Source: Pseudodesulfovibrio senegalensis (lineage in GTDB: Bacteria; Desulfobacterota; Desulfovibrionia; Desulfovibrionales; Desulfovibrionaceae). Taken from it: a stretch of 64,000 bases of DNA. The position numbers were made by a program, and so were the translations under genes. The notes beneath the pieces are model-generated. The model did not search any database. It worked only from the letters and a program-made list of their open reading frames with translations, and was not told the origin of the DNA. This document shows positions 16,355 to 29,362 of this stretch, in pieces. How positions within the stretch are numbered: the stretch's first letter is position 1; each line of letters starts with the position of its first letter. The DNA lies in contig NZ_WAIE01000003.1 in NCBI RefSeq assembly GCF_008830225.1, forward strand, positions 295,494-359,493, read 5' to 3'.

Positions 16355-17330
16355 GGCGGTTCTCCTGTGGCGGGGTGAAATGGTCAGGCGGCCCGTGGGG
16401 CGCGCCGTTGTTCTTGCCTTGCCAGATGTCGTTTGCTTGCAGATGGTCGCGGATGGCGTTGAGCACCGTGTGCTTTTCCCCGGCCCATTGGGGGGCCAGC
16501 AGCTCGCCGCGCGCCGGGTCGCCGTTCAGGCGGTGCACCACGGTTTCGGGCGGCAGGATCATGAGCGCACGGCCCAGCCAGTCGCAGTACTCTTCCAGCG
16601 TGATCGGTTCATACCGGCCGTTCTTCCAGAGCGCGGCCATGCGTGTTCCCGCACACACGTACAGGTTGTGGAACTTGATGCCGTTCACGGGCAGACCGTT
16701 GACGAAACGCACCGTGGCCAGCAGGTCGTCGCCGTGCTCCCGGCCTTCCGGCGTGGGCAGCCCGGCGATGACGTGCGCAACAACGTTCAGCCCGCGCGTT
16801 GCGGCCTGTTCTGCGGCACGGGCAAAGGCTTCGGCCGTATGCCCCCGGTTGATATGTTCCAGTGTGCTGTTGCTGGCGGATTGCAGGCCCAGTTCAAGAA
16901 AAACCTCGCCCAGCCCGAGCTGTTCCTTTTGTTCGGCCAGCAGGTCCAGCTTGCGCTCGTCCAGGCAATCGGGCCGGGTGCCGATGCTCAGGGCGGCCAG
17001 TCCGGGCAGTCCTTTCAGCTGGCGCAACACGTCTTCCAGTTTTTCATGCGGCCCGTAGGTGTTGGAATAGGATTGCAGGTAGGCCGCGAACAGGGCCGCG
17101 CCGTAGCGCTTTTGCATGCGCTCCTGCCAATGGGACCACTGGGCGCGCAGGTCCAGTCCCTTGTCCAGCAGCCCGGACCCGGAGCCGGAGGGGTTGCAGA
17201 AGGCACAGCCCGCGCGGGAAATGGAGCCGTCACGGTTCGGGCAGTCAAAGCCTGCGTCCAGCGGAATCTTTTGCACACGCCTGCCAAATCGGGCGCGAAA
17301 AAAGGCGTTCAGGGAGTATGTTCGATGCAC
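16344..17330 (-). CDS. YhcC-type (TIGR01212) radical SAM protein
   Basis: The 328-residue protein carries the unusual cluster signature CPNRDGSISRAGCAFC, whose distant first Cys followed by CxxC is the hallmark of the YhcC family. Other family features are YLQSYSNTYGP, SIGTRPDCL, LELGLQSASN and VAHVIAGLPTPEG. The function is not settled experimentally. It is first of a two-gene unit with the DNA methyltransferase gene (11-base overlap). The upstream gap to mreB is divergent and probably holds promoters for both. Confidence 0.9.
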   Translation of the reverse strand: MHRTYSLNAFFRARFGRRVQKIPLDAGFDCPNRDGSISRAGCAFCNPSGSGSGLLDKGLDLRAQWSHWQERMQKRYGAALFAAYLQSYSNTYGPHEKLEDVLRQLKGLPGLAALSIGTRPDCLDERKLDLLAEQKEQLGLGEVFLELGLQSASNSTLEHINRGHTAEAFARAAEQAATRGLNVVAHVIAGLPTPEGREHGDDLLATVRFVNGLPVNGIKFHNLYVCAGTRMAALWKNGRYEPITLEEYCDWLGRALMILPPETVVHRLNGDPARGELLAPQWAGEKHTVLNAIRDHLQANDIWQGKNNGAPHGPPDHFTPPQENRHAS

Positions 17331-17452
17331 AATGCCGAGCCTATATGTAGAAATTGTCTAGAATATGGGCCTACGCTATTGCCTGCCCACGGTTCATTTG
17401 GTACGAATCCTTGACTGATGGAGTAATCTAGCCCAATACGCGGCTCTTTTGA

Positions 17453-18541
<1,089 letters not shown>

Positions 18542-18542
18542 C

Positions 18543-19394
18543 GTGACAAAGCCCAAGAAGATAGCCGCCATCATCGTGGCAGGGCTGTTCGTGTACCTGA
18601 GCCTGTACACGTGGAACCTGCGTACCGGACATCTGGACGCTCTTTCCTCCTACACCGGCCTGGACATCACCGGTTGGATTGTCCGGCCCGGTCACTGGGT
18701 GTCGAATCGGGTATCCGATTTCTGGGGGCGATACATCTATCTCGTGGGCCTGAAGCAGGAAAACGACAGCCTGCAGGAACAGAATGCCCGCCTTCGCCTG
18801 GAAAACCTCATGCTTTCCGACCGCGCCGAAGCCACGGCACGGCTTGAACGCCTGCTCATGTTCGCTCCGCTGGACGGTTGGAGCGAGCAGGGTGCGCGCA
18901 TCATCGCCCACCGCATGGGTCCCGCGGCCACGCTGGATACGTTGACCGTGGACCGCGGCTCCCTGGCCGGGGTACGGGACGACATGCCCGTGATCTCACT
19001 GGAGGGCGTGGTGGGCCGCGTGCTGCGCTGCGCCTCTTCCGCAGCCCACGTGCTGCTGCTTTCCGATCCCAACAGCCGCGTGTCGGTCATGGGCAAGGAC
19101 AACCGCTCGCAGGGCATTGTGGTGGGGCAGGGCCGCGGCCGGAACCTCAAGGTCGAATACATCAAGCTCAACGCGCCCATCGAACCCGGCGAGATGCTCG
19201 TGACTTCGGGCCTTTCCGGCATATTCCCCAAGGGTTTGCCCGTTGCCCGGGTCAAGACCGTACACCGCTCGGACATTTCGCTTTTCCTTTCCATCACGGC
19301 GGAGCCGCTCGTGGACGTGAACAAGCTCGAGGAAGTGCTGCTGCTCAAACGCATGACCCTTGCCGGGGGGCACAATGCAACGTCGGTCAACTAG
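18543..19394 (+). CDS. mreC: Rod shape-determining protein MreC
   Basis: The protein has 283 residues and begins with GTG one base after the mreB stop. It has one N-terminal membrane helix (IAAIIVAGLFVYLSLYTW), a coiled coil (LKQENDSLQEQNARLRLENLML), then two beta-barrel domains with RGSLAGVRDDMPVI and LVTSGLSGIFPKGLPV. MreC is the periplasmic scaffold linking MreB to PBP2 and RodA. Translation is evidently coupled to mreB. No irregularity was seen. Confidence 0.95.
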   Translation: MTKPKKIAAIIVAGLFVYLSLYTWNLRTGHLDALSSYTGLDITGWIVRPGHWVSNRVSDFWGRYIYLVGLKQENDSLQEQNARLRLENLMLSDRAEATARLERLLMFAPLDGWSEQGARIIAHRMGPAATLDTLTVDRGSLAGVRDDMPVISLEGVVGRVLRCASSAAHVLLLSDPNSRVSVMGKDNRSQGIVVGQGRGRNLKVEYIKLNAPIEPGEMLVTSGLSGIFPKGLPVARVKTVHRSDISLFLSITAEPLVDVNKLEEVLLLKRMTLAGGHNATSVN

Positions 19395-19863
19395 CCTGCA
19401 GGTCGTTGCGTGGTGGCTTGCCTACACCATTGTGGCCGTGTGGCTGCAGACCCTGTTGCCGGGCGTGGATTTTCTGGCGCCGGGTGTGGTCCTGAGCCTG
19501 CAGGAGCGGCCCGGGGCGCAAACCGGATTCATGGTGCTGGCCTGGGTGCTGTTGCAGGAAGGCATGGGTTCCATGGCCTTCGGCTACGGGCTCATGTGGT
19601 ACGGGGTGCTGGTGCTGGCCTATCTCGGCGGCCGGTGGCTGTTCGAGTCGAGAAGTTTTTTGTTCATGTGCCTGCTGGGGCTGTTGCTCGGCGCGATGCA
19701 CCCCCTGCTGGTTTATTCTCTGGCCTCGCTGCAGGGCCTTGCCTGGTCCGTGCCGGACATGATGCTCGAAGGCGCGATCCAGGCCGGGATTTTCCCTGTG
19801 GCCTGGTATGCGGCGCGGTCTTTGTTCCCGCGGGGGATGCGATACGATGACGCACATGTTTGA
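19375..19863 (+). CDS. mreD: Rod shape-determining protein MreD (by position and topology)
   Basis: The chosen ATG at 19375 gives 162 residues with about five membrane helices; a TTG at 19360 would extend by five. It overlaps the mreC end by 20 bases. Sequence likeness to MreD is weak by eye, but size, hydrophobicity and position between mreC and mrdA support the assignment. It would act as an inner-membrane partner of MreC and RodA in the elongasome. Confidence 0.8.
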   Translation: MQRRSTSLQVVAWWLAYTIVAVWLQTLLPGVDFLAPGVVLSLQERPGAQTGFMVLAWVLLQEGMGSMAFGYGLMWYGVLVLAYLGGRWLFESRSFLFMCLLGLLLGAMHPLLVYSLASLQGLAWSVPDMMLEGAIQAGIFPVAWYAARSLFPRGMRYDDAHV

Positions 19864-21658
19864 CAACGGCAACCGGCAACCGCCCAAGGCCGGACTGCTC
19901 CTGTTGCAGATATTCATTCTCGGCCTCTTCTGCGTGTTTGCCCTGCGCTTGTGGTACCTGCAGATTCACCGCGGCGAGGAATACGCGGTCAAGGCCCGTG
20001 AAAACCAGCTGCGTCAGGAACCTGTCTTTGCGCCGCGCGGCCTTATTCTCGACCGCAACGGCGAACTGCTGGCCGTGAACGAGCCGGCATATGCGCTGGG
20101 GCTGGTGCGTGAAGACTGCAAGGACATCAAGGCCACGCTGGCGCAGGTCGCCCATTGGACAGGCGTGCCCGTGGCAGAACTTCAGCAAAGATTTGCCAAG
20201 GGCCGCAAGCGGGTCAAGCCGTTCGAGGCGCTCATTCTCATTCCCGACCTTTCCTTTGATCAGATGGCCGTCATCGAGGCCAATCGCCTGCATTGGCCCG
20301 GGCTGGACATTCGCGTGCGGCCTCGCCGTCATTACAAGTACGGAACGCTCATGGCCCATATTCTCGGCTATGTTTCCGAGGCCAATGAAGCGGAAATGGA
20401 GAAGGACCCCAAGCTCGCCCTTGGCGACGAAGTGGGCAAGCAGGGGCTGGAGCTCATGCTGGAGCGCGCCTTGCGGGGCAGCAAGGGGCGCAGGCAGTTC
20501 GAGGTGGACGTGAACGGCCGCAAGCTGGACGAGCGCGTGCTGCGCAGTCCGAGGGCCGGGCAGGAGCTGGCCCTGTCCATCGACCTGCACCTGCAGCAAC
20601 TGATCATGGATTGGCTCGAGGGGGAAGCCGGGGCCGTGGTGGTCATGGATGCGGACACAGGGCAGCTGCATGCGCTGGTGAGTTCGCCGTCCTTTGATTC
20701 CAACGCCTTCAGCTCCGGCCTGAGCCCCGAACAATGGGCGACCCTGCGCGACGACCCCATGCATCCGCTCCAGAACCGGGCCATCCAATCCGTGTATCCG
20801 CCCGGATCGGTGTTCAAGCTGTGTGTGGCCGGGGCGGGCCTTTCCTATAATATGGTGGACCCGAGGGAAACCGTGTTCTGCAACGGTGCCCTCAAGCTGG
20901 GCCGCCACGTGTTCCGCTGCTGGCGCAGGGGCGGGCACGGCAAGGTCAATTTCGAGCGTGCGCTGGTGGAGTCCTGCGACGTGTATTTCTACAAGCTGGG
21001 CAAGAAGCTCGGCGTGGACCGCATGAGCACCTTTGCCAATGCCTGCGGTTACGGGGTCAGGACCGGGATCCGGCTGCCCCACGAAAAAAGCGGCAACATC
21101 GCCACCCGGGAATGGAAGCGGCGCCGCTTCGGCGAACGCTGGCAGGGCGGGGACGACCTGAACATGGCCATCGGCCAGGGGTTCACCCTTGTGTCGCCTT
21201 TGCAGGTGGCCCGGTTCGTGGCCGCCATGGTCAACGGCGGCAAGCTGCTCAAACCCCAGTTGCTCAAGGACGACAAGGTGGAGCTGCTGGGCCGGGTGCC
21301 CCTGAACAAGGATCAGTTGGCCATGATCAGGAAGGCCATGCACAACACCGTGGCCGGGGCGCACGGCACCGCGCGCAGGCTGCGCACCAAGGGCGTGGAC
21401 GTGGGCGGCAAGACCGGCACGGCCCAGGTTGTGCGCCTTACCGATGAACTCAAGAAGCTCAAGGACAAGGATATTCCTTACAAGTACAGGGACCACGCAT
21501 GGATGTGCGCCTATGCGGAAAAGGGAGACAGGCGATACGCCATTGCCGCCCTGGTGGAGCACGGGCTGCACGGCGGGTCCGGTGCCGGTCCCGTGGTCAA
21601 GGCGGTCATCGAGTACCTGTTCAACGGCGTGACCCTGAAACGGCCGGAACGGAAATAG
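19847..21658 (+). CDS. mrdA: Penicillin-binding protein 2 (elongasome transpeptidase)
   Basis: The start at 19847 gives 603 residues; ATG 19856 is an alternative and upstream 19808 is poor. One membrane helix (LLLLQIFILGLFCVFALRLW) anchors a pedestal domain and a transpeptidase domain. The nucleophile is Ser in PPGSVFKL (SxxK), the second motif is SCD in VESCDVYFYKLG, and the third is KTGTAQ. It crosslinks new peptidoglycan during elongation together with RodA. It overlaps mreD by 17 bases. Confidence 0.95.
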   Translation: MTHMFDNGNRQPPKAGLLLLQIFILGLFCVFALRLWYLQIHRGEEYAVKARENQLRQEPVFAPRGLILDRNGELLAVNEPAYALGLVREDCKDIKATLAQVAHWTGVPVAELQQRFAKGRKRVKPFEALILIPDLSFDQMAVIEANRLHWPGLDIRVRPRRHYKYGTLMAHILGYVSEANEAEMEKDPKLALGDEVGKQGLELMLERALRGSKGRRQFEVDVNGRKLDERVLRSPRAGQELALSIDLHLQQLIMDWLEGEAGAVVVMDADTGQLHALVSSPSFDSNAFSSGLSPEQWATLRDDPMHPLQNRAIQSVYPPGSVFKLCVAGAGLSYNMVDPRETVFCNGALKLGRHVFRCWRRGGHGKVNFERALVESCDVYFYKLGKKLGVDRMSTFANACGYGVRTGIRLPHEKSGNIATREWKRRRFGERWQGGDDLNMAIGQGFTLVSPLQVARFVAAMVNGGKLLKPQLLKDDKVELLGRVPLNKDQLAMIRKAMHNTVAGAHGTARRLRTKGVDVGGKTGTAQVVRLTDELKKLKDKDIPYKYRDHAWMCAYAEKGDRRYAIAALVEHGLHGGSGAGPVVKAVIEYLFNGVTLKRPERK

Positions 21659-21677
21659 GCTTTTCCCGGAGGAAAGC

Positions 21678-22787
21678 ATGGCTTTTGACAGACGCCTGCT
21701 CATCTACATCAACTGGCCCCTGCTGGGCCTGACCTGCATTCTTTTTTTCTGCGGGGTGCTCAACCTGTATTCCGCCAGCGGTTTCCGGCTGGAAGACGGC
21801 ATGAGCGTGGCGCCCTACTACCAGAAACAGCTCATCTGGGGGCTCATGGGCATGTTCGGCATGCTCTTTGTCATGCTGTTCGACTACCGCCACCTGCGCA
21901 CCATGGCCTGGCCCCTGTTCTGGGTGACCTGCATCATGCTGCTGGCCGTGTTCTTCATGGGCAAGACCATCTACGGGGCACGGCGCTGGCTGGACCTGGG
22001 CTTCATGAATTTCCAGCCCAGTGAGATGGCCAAGATCTGCATCCTGATCATCGGGGCGCGCATTCTGGCCCGGGAGCGCGAAAGCCTCGGCTTCACCCGG
22101 CTGGCCTATGTGGTGGGCGTGGGGCTCATTCCCGCGGGCATGGTCATCCGTCAGCCCGACCTCGGCTCCGGCCTGTCCATCCTCATGATACTGGGCGGCA
22201 TGATTCTGTATCACGGCATGACCCCGCGCGTGTTCAAGACCCTGCTCATAACGATTCCCGCCATGCTGCCCCTGTCGTGGTTCTTTTTGCACGACTACCA
22301 GAAGCAGCGCATCCTGACGTTTCTGGATCCGACCAAGGACCCGCTTGGTGCCGGCTACCACATCATCCAATCGGAAATCGCCATCGGTTCGGGTCGCTTC
22401 TGGGGCAAGGGCTTTTTGGCCGGCACGCAATCCCAGCTCCGTTTTCTGCCGGAAAAGCACACGGACTTCGCCGTGGCCGTGTTCGGCGAGGAGTGGGGTT
22501 TTGCGGGAACAATGATTCTTTTGACCCTGTTTTGCGTTTTTCTGTACCAGATGGTGGTCATTGCACGCGATGCAAAGGACATGTTCGGCAGCTACCTTGC
22601 CGCTGGCGTATTCTTTTATTTCTTCTGGCAAATCCTGATCAATATGGGTATGGTGCTGGGACTCATGCCGGTTGTCGGGATTCCTTTGCCGTTCATCAGT
22701 TACGGGGGAAGCGCGACGCTGGTGAATTTTTTTCTCATAGGTCTGGTGCTCAACGTTTCCATGCGCCGGTTCCTGTTCAAACAGTAG
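21678..22787 (+). CDS. rodA: Peptidoglycan glycosyltransferase RodA
   Basis: This 369-residue SEDS-family polytopic protein has about ten helices. Family landmarks are LNLYSASGF, GARRWLDLGFMNFQPSE, IRQPDLGSGLSI and GVVGIPLPFISYGGSA-like text near the C-terminus (VVGIPLPFISYGGSATL). It polymerises glycan strands from lipid II, with PBP2 as the transpeptidase. GGAGGAAAGC precedes the ATG, and it is 19 bases behind mrdA in the same operon. Confidence 0.97.
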   Translation: MAFDRRLLIYINWPLLGLTCILFFCGVLNLYSASGFRLEDGMSVAPYYQKQLIWGLMGMFGMLFVMLFDYRHLRTMAWPLFWVTCIMLLAVFFMGKTIYGARRWLDLGFMNFQPSEMAKICILIIGARILARERESLGFTRLAYVVGVGLIPAGMVIRQPDLGSGLSILMILGGMILYHGMTPRVFKTLLITIPAMLPLSWFFLHDYQKQRILTFLDPTKDPLGAGYHIIQSEIAIGSGRFWGKGFLAGTQSQLRFLPEKHTDFAVAVFGEEWGFAGTMILLTLFCVFLYQMVVIARDAKDMFGSYLAAGVFFYFFWQILINMGMVLGLMPVVGIPLPFISYGGSATLVNFFLIGLVLNVSMRRFLFKQ

Positions 22788-22842
22788 TTTTGAACGGCCC
22801 GGATTTGGGAAAATCGTCACAAACTCGTCAAAAGGGGACACG

Positions 22843-23205
22843 ATGGCCAGGGACGAGATCAACGCCTTTCTCGGGGCGGGAACCAACTACAACGGCAAGC
22901 TCCATTTTCAGGGAGCCGTACGCATCGACGGCAATTTCAATGGCGAAATCATGTCGGACGGCACCCTTGTCGTGGGGCAGGAAGCCTTTGTGGACGGGCA
23001 GATCAAGGTCGGTCAGCTCGTTCTTTCCGGCAATATTCGGGGTGATGTGATTGCCGGTGAAAAAGTGGTGCTGAACAAGACGGCCAATCTTCAGGGCAAC
23101 ATCCACACCCCCAGTCTGGTGGTGGAAGAGGGTGCTGTTTTGGAGGGTTCCTTGGCCATGGGCAAAGTGGATCCTGTTTCACAAAGTGAGGAGGATTCTG
23201 AATAA
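22843..23205 (+). CDS. Bactofilin family cytoskeletal protein
   Basis: The 120-residue protein has a central beta-helix domain (about 15-105) made of repeating short strands, seen in VRIDGNFNGEIMSDGTLVVG and LEGSLAMG. The flexible termini lack membrane segments. Bactofilins form non-polar filaments that recruit cell-wall enzymes. Its position 55 bases after rodA suggests it belongs to the elongasome operon. AGGGGA precedes the ATG. No M23 peptidase, a frequent partner, is adjacent. Confidence 0.92.
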   Translation: MARDEINAFLGAGTNYNGKLHFQGAVRIDGNFNGEIMSDGTLVVGQEAFVDGQIKVGQLVLSGNIRGDVIAGEKVVLNKTANLQGNIHTPSLVVEEGAVLEGSLAMGKVDPVSQSEEDSE

Positions 23206-23264
23206 CTCTTTGAATATTTGGGCAAAACGGGGGAACAGGCGTTGTGTCGAAGCTGAAAAAGGCT

Positions 23265-23320
23265 TTGACACAGGCTCGTAAATTGGGTAAACGCCAGTGA
23301 CTTTGCGCTAAAATTCACAA
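23265..23320 (+). promoter_or_regulatory. Candidate atp operon promoter with Rex-like site
   Basis: TTGACA at 23265-23270 is a consensus -35 box, with a weak -10 (TAAACG, 23288-23293) 17 bases on. Just downstream TTGCGCTAAAATTCACAA (23303-23320) has one perfect Rex half-site (TTCACAA), a 4-base AAAA spacer, and four of seven matches in the other arm. Rex control of atp genes has been predicted in Desulfovibrionales, which supports this reading. Confidence 0.45.
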
Positions 23321-23340
23321 CCTCTCTGGGGGCAGACGCG

Positions 23341-23766
23341 ATGATAGACATTCATCCTATCGGCATTTTGATCCAGTTCGTGAACTTCCTGATCACGCTG
23401 ATCGTCCTGAACCTCATTCTGTTCGGTCCGGTCCGCGAAATGATCCGGAAGCGGAAGGAGCTCATGGCCGGACAGATGGACTCGATCGAGAAATTCACCG
23501 CTGACGCCGAGGGCAAGCTGAAGGATTATGAGGAGCAGCTCGCCGCGGCAAGAAAAGACGGTAACGAGATTCGTGCACAGCTTCGTGACGAAGCCGTGGC
23601 CGAGGAGACCAAGCTGCTTTCCGCCGCCGGTGCGGATGCGGCAGAGACCCTCAAGGCTTCCCGCGCCGAAATCGACGCGCAGGTGAAGTCGGCCATGGAC
23701 CAGCTGGGCAAGGATGTCGAAAATTTTGCGGCCAAAGCCACGGACAAGATTCTTGGCCAGGCGTAA
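23341..23766 (+). CDS. atpF': ATP synthase F0 subunit b'
   Basis: The 141-residue peripheral stalk subunit has one N-terminal membrane helix (LIQFVNFLITLIVLNLILFGPV) and a long charged helix typical of b/b'. Presence of a second b-type gene immediately downstream identifies the paired b/b' arrangement known in phototrophs and deltaproteobacteria. It is the first gene of atpF'-F-H-A-G-D-C; subunits a and c are encoded at the start of the window. The start is ATG 23341 and the ribosome site CTGGGGGC is modest. Confidence 0.9.
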   Translation: MIDIHPIGILIQFVNFLITLIVLNLILFGPVREMIRKRKELMAGQMDSIEKFTADAEGKLKDYEEQLAAARKDGNEIRAQLRDEAVAEETKLLSAAGADAAETLKASRAEIDAQVKSAMDQLGKDVENFAAKATDKILGQA

Positions 23767-23791
23767 CAGACGTTCTAAGGAGGGTTTCGTT

Positions 23792-24355
23792 TTGAAACGG
23801 GTGCATGTGATTCTCGCGGTTGCCGTCTGTATGCTGGCAGGAACCGCGGCCCACGCAAGTGAGGGAGGGGTGAGCAGTGACCAGCTGTGGAACTACCTCT
23901 GGCGAGTGGTCAACTTTATCGTTGTGGTGGCCATTATCTGGAAGCTGGCCGGCAGCAAGATAAAGGATCTGCTTTCCGGCAGGCAGCAGGAAATCAAGCA
24001 AAATCTCGACGACCTGCAGACTCGTCAGGCCGACGCTGAAAAGAAACTCAGGGATGTCGAGAAAAGCATCGCCAACCTTGAGCAGGAAAAAAAGGCCATT
24101 CTCGAGGAAGCCAGGAGCCAGGGCGAAGCGCTCAAGGTTGCCATTGAGGAAAAGGCCATCAGCGATGCCGATTTGATCCGCGAACAGGCCAAGAAGACCG
24201 CAGCGAACGAAGCGCTGGGCGCAGTGGAATCCATCCGCGCCGAGGTTGCCGAGATGGTTGTGCAGGCCGCGGAAAAAATCGTTCAGGAGAAGCTGTCGGA
24301 CGCTGATCACGACAAGCTCGTGGATGAATATTTAACCAAGGTGGTGCTCAATTGA
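23792..24355 (+). CDS. atpF: ATP synthase F0 subunit b
   Basis: The best start is TTG at 23792, eight bases after AAGGAGG (23777-23783), giving 187 residues; the longer frame from ATG 23714 overlaps atpF' and lacks a ribosome site. The N-terminus (VHVILAVAVCMLAGTAAHA) looks like a cleavable signal peptide, followed by the membrane helix VVNFIVVVAIIWKLAG and a long coiled coil. A signal sequence before the b-subunit anchor is seen in some deltaproteobacterial ATP synthases. It pairs with b' to form the stator stalk. Its end overlaps the atpH start. Confidence 0.9.
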   Translation: MKRVHVILAVAVCMLAGTAAHASEGGVSSDQLWNYLWRVVNFIVVVAIIWKLAGSKIKDLLSGRQQEIKQNLDDLQTRQADAEKKLRDVEKSIANLEQEKKAILEEARSQGEALKVAIEEKAISDADLIREQAKKTAANEALGAVESIRAEVAEMVVQAAEKIVQEKLSDADHDKLVDEYLTKVVLN

Positions 24356-24897
24356 CCGGGAACGTAGTTGCACGCCGCTATGCCAAGGCGCTGTACTCCG
24401 TCGGGGGCAGCCAAGGTGAGACAGAGGCGTACGGCAAAGAAATGATGGAGCTGGCTGGGTCCCTGCAGGGCGCGCCTGATGCCATGCGCTTCTTCCGGAA
24501 TCCGCTGTTTTCCGCGGACGAGAAGAAGGCTGTGCTCAAGCAGATGCTGGAAAAATTGTCCGTCAAGCCCATGGTCGCCAACTTCTGCAACCTGCTCGCA
24601 GACAAGGGCAGGCTCGAGGAAGTTCCGGCCATTGCGGCTGACTATAAGGCGATGCTCGACGAAGCTTCGGGCGTCATCTCCGGCAGGCTGGTTACTGTCA
24701 AGCCCATGGATGCGGCCCGGCAGGCCGACGTCCTCAAGCGGCTTGAAGGCCAGACTGGTAAGAAACTGGAGTTGGAGTTTGCCGATGATGCTGAGATTCT
24801 TGGCGGCGTAGTCCTCAAGATCGGGGACAAGGTCCTGGATGCCAGCCTGAGAGCTCAGTTGCAGATTTTGAAAGACAATATCAAAAGGGGTGAGTAG
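24352..24897 (+). CDS. atpH: ATP synthase F1 subunit delta
   Basis: The 181-residue protein begins with TTG that overlaps the atpF stop (TTGA), so it is translationally coupled. Family landmarks are [13 protein letters not shown] at the N-terminus and, near the C-terminus, [27 protein letters not shown] without gaps. It joins the peripheral stalk to the alpha-beta crown. Two consecutive rare TTG starts (atpF and atpH) may lower stator subunit synthesis relative to alpha and beta. No other start is plausible within 10 codons. Confidence 0.93.
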   Translation: MTGNVVARRYAKALYSVGGSQGETEAYGKEMMELAGSLQGAPDAMRFFRNPLFSADEKKAVLKQMLEKLSVKPMVANFCNLLADKGRLEEVPAIAADYKAMLDEASGVISGRLVTVKPMDAARQADVLKRLEGQTGKKLELEFADDAEILGGVVLKIGDKVLDASLRAQLQILKDNIKRGE

Positions 24898-24901
24898 GGC
24901 C

Positions 24902-26410
24902 ATGCAGATCAAAGCGGAAGAAATCAGCAAGATCATTGAGGATCAAATTCAGAATTACGAGTCTCGCGTAGAAATGAGCGAGACCGGTACCGTTCTGTAC
25001 GTCGGTGACGGTATCGCCCGCGTTCACGGTGTCGAAAATGTCATGGCCATGGAGCTGCTCGAGTTCCCCGGCGGCCTCAAGGGCATGGTTCTGAACCTTG
25101 AAGAAGACAACGTTGGTGTGGCGCTGCTCGGCGAAGACACCGGCATCAAGGAAGGCGACCCGGTCAAGCGTACCGGCCAGATCTTCTCCGTGCCGGTCGG
25201 CGACGCCGTCATGGGCCGCGTGCTCAACCCCCTGGGTGAGCCCATCGACGGTCTCGGACCCGTCGATTCCAAGGAAACCCGTCCCGTGGAAATGAAGGCC
25301 CCCGGCATCATTCCCCGTAAGTCGGTCCACGAGCCCTGCAACACCGGCCTCAAGGCCGTTGACGCCATGGTTCCGGTTGGCCGCGGACAGCGCGAACTGA
25401 TCATCGGTGACCGTCAGGTCGGCAAGACCGCCATCGGCATCGACGCCATTCTCGCCCAGAAAAATACCGACGTGCACTGCTTCTACGTGGCTATCGGCCA
25501 GAAGAAGGCGCAGGTCGCCCTGGTTGCCGACATCCTGAAGAAGCACGGCGCCATGGAATACACCACCATCATCTCCGCCACCGCTTCCGAGCCCGCACCG
25601 CTGCAGTTCATCGGCGCATACTCCGGTTGCACCATGGCGGAACATTACCGCAACAACGGCAAGCACGCCCTCATCGTTTATGATGACCTTTCCAAGCAGG
25701 CCACGGCATATCGCCAGATGTCCCTGCTGCTTCGCCGCCCCCCGGGACGTGAAGCATTCCCCGGCGACGTTTTCTACCTGCACTCCAGGTTGCTGGAACG
25801 CGCCGCAAAGATGGACGACAAGTACGGCGCAGGTTCCATGACCGCTCTTCCGGTCATTGAAACCCAGGCCGGTGACGTGTCCGCATACATTCCGACCAAC
25901 GTTATCTCCATTACCGACGGTCAGATCTACCTCGAACCCAACCTGTTCAACGCAGGCGTTCGCCCGGCCATCAACGTCGGTCTGTCCGTCTCCCGCGTTG
26001 GTGGTTCCGCGCAGATCAAGGCCATGAAGCAGGTCGCCGGTACTCTGCGTCTGGACCTCGCCCAGTATCGCGAACTGGCCGCATTCGCCCAGTTCGGCTC
26101 CGATCTGGACAAGGCGACCCAGGCCAAGCTTGCTCGCGGCGCCCGCATGGTGGAACTGCTCAAGCAGCCCCAGTACCAGCCGCTGTTGGTTCAGGAACAG
26201 GTCGCTTCCCTGTACGCAGGCGGTCGCGGTTTCATGGACGACGTGCCGGTGGAAGCCATCCAGAAGTTCGAGGCCGAATTCCTCGACTTCATGCGCAACT
26301 CCAAGTCTGATATCCTGAACGATATCGCGGAAAAGAAGGCCCTGGACGACGACATCGAGTCTCGTCTCAAGGCTGCCATTGAAGAGTTCAAGAAAGGCTT
26401 CAGCGCCTAA
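24902..26410 (+). CDS. atpA: ATP synthase F1 subunit alpha
   Basis: The protein has 502 residues, standard. Landmarks are the P-loop [15 protein letters not shown], the arginine-finger region, [14 protein letters not shown], and the N-terminal barrel [14 protein letters not shown]. The start at 24902 replaces a longer in-frame ATG at 24890 because the N-terminus [12 protein letters not shown] matches the family. It forms the non-catalytic part of the hexamer. The gene lies within the atp operon, four bases after atpH. Confidence 0.98.
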   Translation: MQIKAEEISKIIEDQIQNYESRVEMSETGTVLYVGDGIARVHGVENVMAMELLEFPGGLKGMVLNLEEDNVGVALLGEDTGIKEGDPVKRTGQIFSVPVGDAVMGRVLNPLGEPIDGLGPVDSKETRPVEMKAPGIIPRKSVHEPCNTGLKAVDAMVPVGRGQRELIIGDRQVGKTAIGIDAILAQKNTDVHCFYVAIGQKKAQVALVADILKKHGAMEYTTIISATASEPAPLQFIGAYSGCTMAEHYRNNGKHALIVYDDLSKQATAYRQMSLLLRRPPGREAFPGDVFYLHSRLLERAAKMDDKYGAGSMTALPVIETQAGDVSAYIPTNVISITDGQIYLEPNLFNAGVRPAINVGLSVSRVGGSAQIKAMKQVAGTLRLDLAQYRELAAFAQFGSDLDKATQAKLARGARMVELLKQPQYQPLLVQEQVASLYAGGRGFMDDVPVEAIQKFEAEFLDFMRNSKSDILNDIAEKKALDDDIESRLKAAIEEFKKGFSA

Positions 26411-26426
26411 ATCAAGGAGTTCGTGA

Positions 26427-28723
<2,297 letters not shown>

Positions 28724-28734
28724 GGAGATACCCC

Positions 28735-29157
28735 ATGGCTAGTATGGTTACTCTTGAGATTGTCACCCCCGACCGGAAGGTTCTTTCCGAGGACGTGGAA
28801 TACGTGGGCGCACCCGGTGCGCTCGGCGAATTCGGCATTCTGCCGAATCACGTTCCCTTCCTTTCCGCTCTGGGAATCGGCAATCTCCACTACAAGCTGG
28901 GCGGCAAGACGTATTACGTCTTTGTTGCCGGCGGCTTCGCCGAAGTGAGCCACAACAAGTGCACCGTCCTTGCGGAGGTCGCTGAAATGGCACACGAAAT
29001 CGACGTCGACCGTGCTCAGAAGGCCCAGCAGCGGGCCGAGCAACGTGCCCAGCAGGCCAAGGAAAAGCTCGAGCATGCCCGGCATCAGGCTGCACTGAAG
29101 CGTTCTGTTGCACGCATCAGCTGCAATCGTGCCGGCAAGGACGCAGGCACCTGCTAG
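28735..29157 (+). CDS. atpC: ATP synthase F1 subunit epsilon
   Basis: The protein has 140 residues. The N-terminal beta sandwich contains [19 protein letters not shown] and [13 protein letters not shown], followed by the helix hairpin ([21 protein letters not shown]). It couples gamma to the c-ring and can inhibit ATP hydrolysis. GGGAGA precedes ATG 28735; an internal Met at 28744 is the alternative start. It ends the atp operon and is followed by a strong terminator. Confidence 0.95.
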   Translation: MASMVTLEIVTPDRKVLSEDVEYVGAPGALGEFGILPNHVPFLSALGIGNLHYKLGGKTYYVFVAGGFAEVSHNKCTVLAEVAEMAHEIDVDRAQKAQQRAEQRAQQAKEKLEHARHQAALKRSVARISCNRAGKDAGTC

Positions 29158-29186
29158 CGACCGGCCGAGCCGAAACAACACTATCA

Positions 29187-29226
29187 AAGCCCCGGCGGAC
29201 CTTCTGGTCTGCCGGGGTTTTCTTTT
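29187..29226 (+). terminator. Terminator of the atp operon
   Basis: The stem AAAGCCCCGGC-GACC with GGTC-GCCGGGGTTT and loop TTCT is followed by TTTTCTTTT. It is 30 bases after atpC. Confidence 0.88.
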
Positions 29227-29250
29227 GGAAAGGCAGCTGCCTCCGGCGGC

Positions 29251-29300
29251 TCAGGAACCTTTTGAAAAAGGTTCCTGAGAACCTCCAAAACTTTTTGGCG
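29251..29300. repeat. Hairpin-type dispersed element, family 2
   Basis: A 13-bp perfect stem (29251-29263 with 29266-29278) has a two-base loop between CCTTTT and AAAAGG, followed by CCAAAACTTTTTGGCGAGC. The same parts occur in opposite orientation at 49448-49509 (GCTCGCCAAAAAGTTTTGG, then a CCTTTT-TC-AAAAGG hairpin). This is a shared intergenic element, possibly a terminator or RNA-stability signal. Confidence 0.7.
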
Positions 29301-29362
29301 AGCCCGAAATCGCGCTTTGCACGGATTCGGGCTGGTTCGTTGCGGGGGGGGACTTTTTTATT

